From: Chloroflexota bacterium
Lineage (GTDB): Bacteria; Chloroflexota; Anaerolineae; Thermoflexales; Thermoflexaceae
Direction of reading: 5' to 3'
Assembly (NCBI GenBank): GCA_030550075.1
Contig: JAUQQB010000167.1
Location: forward strand, 1-6,430
Length of the DNA stretch: 6,430 nt
A program made the position numbers and the translations under genes. The stretch's first letter is position 1. The number at the start of each line of letters is the position of its first letter. Positions 1 to 6,000 of this stretch are shown here, in pieces. A model generated the notes under the pieces. The model made no database searches. It was not told where the DNA came from and was given only the letters and a program-made list of their open reading frames with translations.

Positions 1-2
1 CT

Positions 3-77
3 GCCACCATTTCGCTGATCCTGGAGCTGGTGAAGTGGCTGGAGCGACGGGGATGGTTTGGAGGAATGCCCGCGTGA
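3..77 (+). CDS. C-terminal tail of an unidentified protein (5' partial)
   Basis: Reading from base 3 gives an open frame of 24 residues that ends with TGA at 75-77. The peptide has an amphipathic, Leu/Trp/Arg-rich stretch (LILELVKWLERRGWFGG) that looks like the end of a real helical protein and not random translation. One other frame stops within 20 bases; the remaining one stays open to about 141 but reads as low-quality sequence. The tail is too short to assign a family. No gene follows for 130 bases, so it is probably a separate transcription unit or the distal end of an upstream operon. The possibility that this is non-coding cannot be excluded. Confidence 0.3.
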   Translation, partial: ATISLILELVKWLERRGWFGGMPA

Positions 78-106
78 TTGCGTTGAGGTCGAAAAATAGA
101 AATACT
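78..106 (+). promoter_or_regulatory. Possible sigma-70-type promoter for the DedA gene
   Basis: TTGCGT (78-83) and AATACT (101-106) are separated by exactly 17 bases. They match TTGACA and TATAAT at three and four positions respectively. The region is the most A+T-rich of the gap before the DedA gene, which agrees with a promoter placed after the stop at 77. The match is weak and would leave a leader of about 95 bases. Confidence 0.2.
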
Positions 107-142
107 TTTCCCCTCCCACAGCCCTCCGGACCGCCGGAATAA

Positions 143-165
143 GGGGAATGCCCCCGCGATTCCCC
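143..165 (+). other. Stem-loop between the left-edge gene and the DedA gene
   Basis: GGGGAAT (143-149) pairs perfectly with ATTCCCC (159-165) around a 9-base loop. A smaller 5-bp hairpin (125-129 with 134-138) sits just before it. Neither is directly followed by a run of T; the nearest is CTTTT at 171-175. It could be an imperfect terminator for the upstream unit or a stabilising structure in the leader of the DedA gene. No function can be decided from sequence alone. Confidence 0.35.
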
Positions 166-209
166 ATTCACTTTTCGCGCATCTCCATCGAGTTCAGGAG
201 GGTAGAATT

Positions 210-842
210 ATGAATGCATGGCTTGATTCGGCTCGAAGTTGGATTGAGAATGTTATGAGCCAGTTAGGATACCCGGGGATATTCCTGGCTACGATCGTGG
301 AGGTTGTCTTTCCTCCACTTCCCTCGGATCTCCTGGTGACGACCGCAGGTCTTTCCGCTGCTGACGGCGTTCTGGAGCCGGAGGGCATTATCATAGCCGC
401 AACGGCAGGCACCGTGGTCGGATCCTTCATCCTTTATGCGATCAGTCGTTTCTCAGGCGAGCCATCCCTTCGCAGATGGATACACCGATACGGGCATTGG
501 ATTCGAATGAGCGATGAAGGGTTCGAACGTTCCAGGCGCTGGTTCCACCGCTTTGGAATGCCCCTGGTTCCACTGGCCCATTTCATTCCTGGTCTTCGCA
601 GCCTCATCGCCATCCCGGCTGGCCTCAGTCGATTCCCGATTGCCCTTTTCCTGGCGCTGACCGCTATGGGAGCGGCTATCCGCGCCGGCTTCCAGACCGG
701 GCTGGGGCTTCTTCTGGGCTGGCATGGCCTTGACCTTCTTTCGAATATGCCTTCGCATGGCTGGATCATCCTGATCGTGCTTGCGTCGCTCGGAATATGC
801 ATAGCTTTTATGCTTAAACAACTTGTTATAAAAGACGGATAG
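210..842 (+). CDS. DedA family (SNARE-associated/VTT domain) inner-membrane protein
   Basis: This 210-residue protein matches the DedA family in length and layout. Members are polytopic membrane proteins tied to proton-motive-force maintenance and to flipping of lipid carriers such as undecaprenyl phosphate or phosphatidylethanolamine. Visible family marks are a hydrophobic segment ending in E31 with PPLPSD (35-40), a following TAGL (45-48), a membrane helix at about 58-80, a basic cytoplasmic stretch at 85-115, and the signature HFIPGLRSLIAIPAGLS at 124-140. Hydrophobic helices follow at about 142-172 and 184-203. The first of the two signature arginines (R-F-x-P-x-x-R) is His124; the second, Arg130, is kept. 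The start at 210 is supported by AGGAGGG at 196-202, seven bases upstream. Codon use is looser (ATA, TTA, AAA occur) than in the other genes, especially near the 3' end. The family call is firm; the transported substrate is unknown. Confidence 0.9.
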   Translation: MNAWLDSARSWIENVMSQLGYPGIFLATIVEVVFPPLPSDLLVTTAGLSAADGVLEPEGIIIAATAGTVVGSFILYAISRFSGEPSLRRWIHRYGHWIRMSDEGFERSRRWFHRFGMPLVPLAHFIPGLRSLIAIPAGLSRFPIALFLALTAMGAAIRAGFQTGLGLLLGWHGLDLLSNMPSHGWIILIVLASLGICIAFMLKQLVIKDG

Positions 843-907
843 GTCAACGGGACGCTTTTTGTCGTAAAATTAACAGAGGAATCTCGCCACATCCGGTCGA
901 ACGACTC

Positions 908-938
908 CCTCCTCGCAATCTATAGAGCTGTGAGGAGG
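908..938 (+). promoter_or_regulatory. Hairpin masking a Shine-Dalgarno sequence in the TerC leader
   Basis: CCTCCTCGCA (908-917) pairs with TGTGAGGAGG (929-938) over 10 positions, nine Watson-Crick and one G-T, around an 11-base loop. The 3' arm contains GAGGAGG, an ideal ribosome-binding sequence, placed nine bases before the ATG at 948. The structure would therefore hide that ribosome site when folded, as in RNA thermometers or ligand-controlled translation switches. No U-run follows, so it is not an intrinsic terminator. The TerC gene begins 126 bases downstream. The pairing is seen directly; the regulatory role is inferred. Confidence 0.5.
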
Positions 939-947
939 CAAGAACTC

Positions 948-980
948 ATGAAAACTCAAGCGGGAGGAAGTGGCCTTTGA
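948..980 (+). CDS. Possible 10-residue leader peptide upstream of the TerC gene
   Basis: ATG at 948 opens a 10-codon frame (MKTQAGGSGL) that closes with TGA at 978-980. It has a near-perfect Shine-Dalgarno (TGAGGAGG, 931-938) at nine bases, better than the one used by the TerC gene itself, which is the reason to consider it real. The peptide has no run of a single regulatory amino acid, so classical amino-acid attenuation is not obvious. Its coding bases cover the 5' arm of the next hairpin (957-963), and its stop codon abuts the 3' arm (981-987), so a translating ribosome would disrupt that hairpin. A chance occurrence remains possible. Confidence 0.35.
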   Translation: MKTQAGGSGL

Positions 981-1032
981 CCGCTTGTCCTGCCCCACAA
1001 GCTTTAAGGCTCAGCGGTTCAACTGCCGCTGA
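957..1032 (+). promoter_or_regulatory. Pair of mutually exclusive hairpins in the TerC leader
   Basis: Two 7-bp perfect stems occur: 957-963 with 981-987 (CAAGCGG/CCGCTTG) and 1011-1017 with 1026-1032 (TCAGCGG/CCGCTGA). Both share the core AGCGG/CCGCT, so the 3' arm of the first (981-985) can pair with the 5' arm of the second (1013-1017), extendable by A-T and G-T pairs to 979-985 with 1013-1019. This gives alternative folds like those in attenuators. The second hairpin ends 15 bases before the TerC ribosome site (AGGTGAGG, 1048-1055). No U-tract follows 1032, so a terminator is not apparent. The known yybP-ykoY Mn2+ riboswitch hallmark GGGGAGUAG is not visible. Confidence 0.4.
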
Positions 1033-1064
1033 AATCCAGAGCGCATGAGGTGAGGTAAGAACCC

Positions 1065-2003
1065 ATGGAATTTCCATTGTGGGCATGGCTCCTGTTCCAT
1101 GTCATCGTGGCGTTTATGCTCGCCCTGGACCTCGGGGTGTTCCATCGGAACGCCCATGAGGTGAAGCTGAAAGAGGCGCTGATCTGGAGCGGGGTGTGGA
1201 TCGCCGTTGCCCTCGCTTTTAACGCGCTTATCTGGTTGGTCTGGGGCCATGAGCCCGCCCTTCATTTCCTCACCGCCTATCTGGTGGAGAAGTCCCTCAG
1301 CATGGATAACCTCTTCGTCTTCGCTGTGATCTTCTCTTACTTCGCGGTGCCGCCCGCCTATCAGCATCGTGTGCTCTTCTGGGGGATCCTGGGCGCGGTG
1401 CTGATGCGGGCGACCTTCATCTTCGCTGGCGTCCAGCTCCTGAAGCTGTTCCACTGGATGATCTACATCTTTGGCGCTTTCCTGATCTACACCGGCATCC
1501 GCCTGGCCCGGCGCAGTGACGAGGAGGTGGACCCCGCGCGCAACCCGGTCCTCCGCTTCGCCCGCCGCTTCCTGCCCCTCACAGCCACCTACCACGGCCA
1601 GCGCTTTCTGGTGCGGGATGGGAGGCGATGGATGGCCACGCCGTTGCTGCTGACCCTGCTGGTCGTGGAGAGCACCGATGTGATGTTCGCTGTCGACTCG
1701 GTGCCTGCGGTGCTGGCGATCACCCCGGAGCTGTTCATCGCTTACACGTCGAACATCTTCGCCATCCTGGGCCTGCGCGCTCTTTACTTCGTGCTGGCCG
1801 GGCTGATTCAACAGCTCCGTTACCTCCACTTCGGGCTCTCGGTGATCCTGGTTTACATTGGCCTCAAGATGCTCCTGTCGGATTGGGTGAAGATCCCGCC
1901 AGCCCTCTCCCTGGGGGTTGTGGTGCTGGTTCTTTTGATCAGCGGGCTGGCCTCGTGGATCGCAGGTCAGCGAGAGAAGGCGCACCTCCCCTCCCAGAAG
2001 TGA
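1065..2003 (+). CDS. TerC family integral membrane protein, probable Mn2+/metal exporter (Alx-like)
   Basis: The 312-residue product has the size and helix pattern of the Alx/TerC family (about 320 residues), whose members export manganese and in Bacillus help metalate secreted enzymes. Family marks are LDLGVF at 21-26, EKSLSMDNLFVF at 75-86, ESTDVMFAVDSVPAVLAIT at 202-220, and SNIFAILGLRALYF at 229-242. The acidic residues of the membrane motifs (D22, E75, D81, E202, D205, D211) are present as expected for a metal path. Hydrophobic segments lie near 5-22, 40-60, 82-97, 104-124, 130-146, 192-212, 222-247, 255-272 and 280-300, with a basic loop at 148-190. The start at 1065 follows AGGTGAGG (1048-1055) with nine bases between. 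The preceding structured leader suggests post-transcriptional control. The family is certain; the metal is inferred from homologues, and the old tellurium-resistance label is not implied. Confidence 0.93.
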   Translation: MEFPLWAWLLFHVIVAFMLALDLGVFHRNAHEVKLKEALIWSGVWIAVALAFNALIWLVWGHEPALHFLTAYLVEKSLSMDNLFVFAVIFSYFAVPPAYQHRVLFWGILGAVLMRATFIFAGVQLLKLFHWMIYIFGAFLIYTGIRLARRSDEEVDPARNPVLRFARRFLPLTATYHGQRFLVRDGRRWMATPLLLTLLVVESTDVMFAVDSVPAVLAITPELFIAYTSNIFAILGLRALYFVLAGLIQQLRYLHFGLSVILVYIGLKMLLSDWVKIPPALSLGVVVLVLLISGLASWIAGQREKAHLPSQK

Positions 2004-2058
2004 GAGGGCCCCGGGAGTGGCGACCGGCCAGGCCGCTCCGGCCCCGGCGGAAAGGCCC

Positions 2059-2095
2059 TTCTCCCCTCTCCGCAGTCCTGCGGGCCGGGGGAGGA
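2059..2095 (+). other. G+C-rich two-part stem-loop after the TerC gene
   Basis: TTCTCCCC (2059-2066) pairs with GGGGAGGA (2088-2095) with one G-T, and inside it CCGCA (2070-2074) pairs with TGCGG (2079-2083) around GTCC. An alternative 7-bp stem joins CCCCGGC (2042-2048) to GCCGGGG (2084-2090). The pyrimidine-then-purine composition (CTTCTCCCCTCTCC then GGGGGAGGAAAGGAGAGGG) resembles a dispersed intergenic palindromic repeat, but only one copy lies in this window. No T-run follows on the + strand, so it is not a standard terminator. The remainder of the 2004-2168 spacer is equally G+C-rich, and I see no promoter in it. Confidence 0.4.
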
Positions 2096-2168
2096 AAGGA
2101 GAGGGACATCGGGACTCCCCCTGGACAGAGGCCAGCTGCGTAAGTCCTGTTGAGGGAAGCGACTTTCA

Positions 2169-3077
2169 ATGACCCGTCAGCTCAGCCTGTTCGATTCGTT
2201 CGCGAAACCTGCCCTGACGCCGGAGACGCCGCTGGCTCAGGCCCGACAGGCTTTTGAGGATTACCTGAGAAGCGGGGATTACTCGAAACATACGGTCTAT
2301 TTCTTTATCCACGATCTCCGGCTCCTGGGGCAATGCCTGGGCGAGGAGCGACCCATCGGCTCCATCGGCCTGAAGGATCTCCATATTTTCGTCGACTGGC
2401 TGCGACGCCGCCGGGGGATTCCATGTTCCCCGAAATCCCTTCGACGGCGTATCACCTCCGTGAAAGCGTTCTTCCGCTGGTTATATGAGGATCTCCAGGC
2501 GCTGCCCCATAATCCGGCGGCGGAACTGGTTTACCCCGAGGCCGCCGAGCCCCTCCCGGAAGTGCTGACGCCGGAGCAAATCCAGGCGGCTCTCGAGGCT
2601 GCCGCCGGGTTCCGACAGGAAGGAGATGCCCGGCCTCTCACGCTGCTCACATTGTTGCTCCATACCGGTCTGAAGAAGAGCGAGGTGGTCGCTCTGCGAT
2701 TGAATCACTTCGAGCTCCACGAGCCGGCGGTGTGGATCCGTTACGCCCATCCCCGCTACCGGCATAAGGAGCGCAAGCTGCCGCTTCCCCCCGAGTGGCC
2801 CGACCTGTTTCGGGAATACCTCCGCCAGTATCGAATTGAGAACCGGGTTTTCCCCTGGACGCCGCGGAACTTAGAATATGTGCTGGAGGATGTGGCCCGT
2901 CGGGCCGGTATGGATCATCTCTCCTTTGAGACCCTCCGATGGACATGCGCGCTGCGGGATTTCATTCAGGGGATGGAGCCGGAAGCGCTGCGTCGGAAAC
3001 TGGGGCTCTCCGAGATCCAGTGGCGAGATACCTTCCGGCGCCTCCAGGCCCTGGCCGGGCGCTTCGAAACGCCCTGA
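2169..3077 (+). CDS. Tyrosine recombinase (XerC/D-like) homologue with degenerate active site
   Basis: The 302-residue protein has the two-domain plan of Xer-type recombinases: an N-terminal SAM-like DNA-binding domain (about 22-122, including SPKSLRRRITSVKAFFRWL, 87-105) and a catalytic domain (about 131-298). The C-terminal part aligns without gaps to the Xer consensus from LRHSFATHLL to IYTHV. At the catalytic positions, Arg I of TGLR is Lys169, the beta-hairpin Lys of GKGNKER is Tyr197 (Lys200, Glu201 and Arg202 of the motif remain), His II of HxLR is Glu254, Arg II is kept (Arg257), His III of LGH is Leu280, and the nucleophilic Tyr is Phe289. It should fold and perhaps bind DNA, but is unlikely to cut it. 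The frame is intact over its full length, which argues against a decaying pseudogene. An N-terminal QLSLF (4-8) fits the beta-clamp-binding motif. The start at 2169 has GAGGGA at 2152-2157. The stop overlaps the protease start. Confidence 0.85.
   Translation: MTRQLSLFDSFAKPALTPETPLAQARQAFEDYLRSGDYSKHTVYFFIHDLRLLGQCLGEERPIGSIGLKDLHIFVDWLRRRRGIPCSPKSLRRRITSVKAFFRWLYEDLQALPHNPAAELVYPEAAEPLPEVLTPEQIQAALEAAAGFRQEGDARPLTLLTLLLHTGLKKSEVVALRLNHFELHEPAVWIRYAHPRYRHKERKLPLPPEWPDLFREYLRQYRIENRVFPWTPRNLEYVLEDVARRAGMDHLSFETLRWTCALRDFIQGMEPEALRRKLGLSEIQWRDTFRRLQALAGRFETP
2178..2192 (+). other. Beta-sliding-clamp-binding motif QLSLF encoded in the recombinase homologue
   Basis: Residues 4-8 of the recombinase homologue read QLSLF, an exact match to the QL(S/D)LF consensus used by DNA polymerases, MutS/MutL-type repair proteins and others to dock on the replication clamp DnaN. 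It lies in a short, probably flexible N-terminal tail ahead of the SAM-like domain, the kind of location where such peptides are accessible. Typical XerC/XerD proteins do not have this tail to my knowledge. A chance match of five residues is possible. Confidence 0.5.
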
Positions 3078-6000
3078 AGGCGCTCCGGGTTCTCCTCCCC
3101 GCGATCTTGCTTCTCCTGACCCCCCGCCCGCCCGCCGCGGCCCGTGCGCCCCTTCCGGCCTTTTCCTTCCCTCCCACCATCCATCCAGCGCTGGCGAAAC
3201 GCCTCCTGCAGGCCCGCCCTGATGAGCGGATCCCGGTTCTGATCCAGATGGAAGGGCCCTCCCCGCGGGAGATGGCCGCCCAGGAGCTGGAGGAAGGTCG
3301 CCCATCCCTGGAGCGGCGGGCGCGTCTGGTCGCTCGCCTGCGAGCCCGCGCCGAAGCGGCCCAGGCTGCGCTCCTCCAGCGTCTGCAGGAAGGGGAACGC
3401 GTGGGGGAAGTCGAAGCCATCCGCCCGCTCTGGCTCTCCAACCAGATCGCCGCCCGCATCACCCGCAACCGGCTCCTCGCCCTCAGCCGCGAGCCGGGAG
3501 TCCGCCAGATCCGGGAGGATCGCTTCCAGCGGTGGATTCATAGCCCCCCGAGTGGAAGGCTGGAGGACCCTCTTTCCACACCCTGGAACCTCGCGATGAT
3601 CCACGCGCCCGAGGCCTGGGCGGCGTTCGGGATCACGGGGACCGGCGTGGTGGTGGCCAACATCGACACGGGGGTGGACTGGTTGCACCCGGCCCTGCAC
3701 CGGGCGTATCGGGGCTACGATCCCCGTGGATTCCACCGCCACACGGGCAACTGGTATGATGCCACCGGGGTCGGAGCGGTTTACCCGGTGGATAGCAACG
3801 GCCACGGCACCCACACGATGGGTTTGATGGTCGGCGAGGGGATCGGCGTGGCCCCCGGCGCCCGCTGGATCGCCGTCCGCGCCTTCGATGCCTCCGGCTA
3901 CGCGCTGGATTCCTGGATCCACGCCGCCTTCGAGTGGATCCTCGCCCCGGAGGGGAATCCAGCCCTGGCTCCCGATATCCTCAACAATTCCTGGGGGAAC
4001 CCCAACGGATGGGACACCACTTTTGCGGAAGCGCTGGAGGCTCTGCAGGCAGCCGGGATCTTCGCCGTGTTCAGCGCCGGAAATAACGGGCCCGAGCCGG
4101 GCTCCGTGGCCTCGCCCGCCAGCCTTCCCGGCGCCTTCGCCGTCGGCGCGGTGGATGCGGAAGGACAGATCGCCTGGTTCTCCAGCCGGGGCCCCTCCCC
4201 CTGGGGGGAGATCCGCCCTCACGTGGTGGCGCCGGGCGTCCGGGTCCGCTCCACATGGCCCGGCGGAACTTACGCGGAACGGAGCGGAACCTCCATGGCC
4301 GCCCCCCACGCGGCGGGGGTAGCTGCCCTGCTGAAGGCCGCGCGGCCGGATCTTTCCCCTCTGCAGATCGCCGAGATCCTCACCCGGACGGCCGCGCCTC
4401 TCACTACCACCATCCCCAACAACGATAGCGGCTGGGGCCTGATCCACACCCTGGACGCCCTCAGCCTCGCGGTGGAAAGCGGGGTCCTGGAGGGGACCGT
4501 TCGGGACCCCAGCGGGGCTCCCATCGTCGGGGCCACCCTGACCGCGGTCTCCCGCGATGGGACGCTTCGGATCTCCCGGGAGACCGACGCCCGGGGGCGC
4601 TATCGGTTTTTCCTTCGGGCGAACACCTACGATCTCACGGCCGCCGCCTTCGGCTACACCTCTCAGCGGGTCTTCGGGATCCTGATTACCCGGGGAGTCA
4701 CCCGCACCCTGGACTTCCAGCTGGATCCGCTGCCGCGAGGATCGCTGACCGTTCGGGCGACGGATGAAGCGGGAGGGGCCGTGCTCTCCCCGACCCTGAC
4801 CCTGATCGGAACCCCGATCTCCCTCACCCAGCCTGCTTTCCCGTTCACCCTCACGGTCCCCATCGGTCTTTACACCGTGCGCCTGCGTGCGCTGGGCTAT
4901 CGAGTGGTAACGGCAACGGTCGAAGTGCAGAGCGGTGTGACGGCCACGATCGCCCTCACGATGCCCCGGATGCCCCGCGTCCTGGTGGTGGATTCCGGGG
5001 CCTGGTATAACGACTCCGCTCTCTCGTTCTACCGGCAAGCCCTCAACGCGCGGGCGTGGTCCTACGATGAGTATCGGATCGTCTATCCCCCGGTTCCACC
5101 TCCGACTTCCACACTGGCCACTTACGACCTGGTCGTGTGGTCCTCGCCCTTCGATTCGCCGGGCTATATTGGGGCGGACCGGGCGCTGACCTTCTTCCTG
5201 CGGGGAGGAGGCCACCTGCTGATCAGCGGCCAGGACGTGGCGTTCTGGGACGATGGGGGAAGCGGGTTGCTATATGCCCCCTACCTGCGAGAGCTGTTAG
5301 GGACGCGCTATGTGCGGGATTCCACCGGGATCTTCACCGTCACCGGCGCCCTGGATGGGCCTTTCGCCGGGATCGAGACAGCGATCCGCGGGGAGGGCGG
5401 CGCGATGAACCAGATCGCGCCCGACGAGATCGGGCCGGCGGATCCCCTCATCGATCGGCCCATGGATTACCTGGACGACGGCGGAGCGGTAACCGCAGCA
5501 GGCCTCTGCCGACCCTATCGGGGGATGGTCTTCGCCTTCGGGCTGGAGGGGATCCCGGACCGTGAAATTCGAGGGGAGCTCCTCGAGCGGGCGCTCCGCG
5601 CTTTCCAGGCGCCTCCGCGCCCCTGGGGCCTTCGCTGGGATCCCGTCCTCACGGAGCGGGTGGTCCCCACCGCCACCCAGGTCGTTTTCACCGCCACCCT
5701 TCAGAACCTCAGCGAGGTCGCCACGGACACGGTGTCCTTTGAGATCGAGGGGAGTGGATGGCCCATGACGCTGATCCCCTCCACCATGACCCTGGGACCA
5801 TGCGCCAGGGACACCCTCACGCTGACAGTGACCGTCCCGGATGGGCTTCCCCGGGATGTCCGGGCCACGATCACCGTTACCGCCCGTTCCGCCCTCTCGC
5901 CCGCTCTGACCATCCCAGCTGTCTGGCACCTGAAGACGCCTGCACCCTTCCTGCTGGTGGAGGACGACCGCTGGTTCGAGGTCGGGGAATCCTACCGCCG

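Noticed and set aside
865..870. TAAAAT as a -10 box for the TerC gene
   Set aside because: No acceptable -35 hexamer lies 16-18 bases upstream, and there is no extended -10 TGn.
843..1064. yybP-ykoY manganese riboswitch ahead of the TerC gene
   Set aside because: The gene context is right, and GGCAAGAACTC (937-947) loosely recalls the 3' motif GCAAGACCUUU, but the required GGGGAGUAG element is absent upstream. Only a covariance search could overturn this.
1011..1985. 324-codon minus-strand open frame opposite the TerC gene
   Set aside because: It is His/Gln/Glu-rich nonsense typical of the complement of membrane-helix codons; the + strand encodes clear TerC motifs.
2169..3077. Recombinase gene as evidence of an integrated mobile element
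   Set aside because: No flanking direct repeats, tRNA gene, excisionase or phage genes are visible, and the active site is degenerate, so mobility is not supported.
2966..5215. 749-codon open frame on the minus strand across the protease gene
   Set aside because: It is the antisense shadow of a G+C-rich gene. Its translation is low-complexity Gly/Arg/Asp/Pro-rich with no recognisable domain, while the + strand frame carries a complete subtilase triad.
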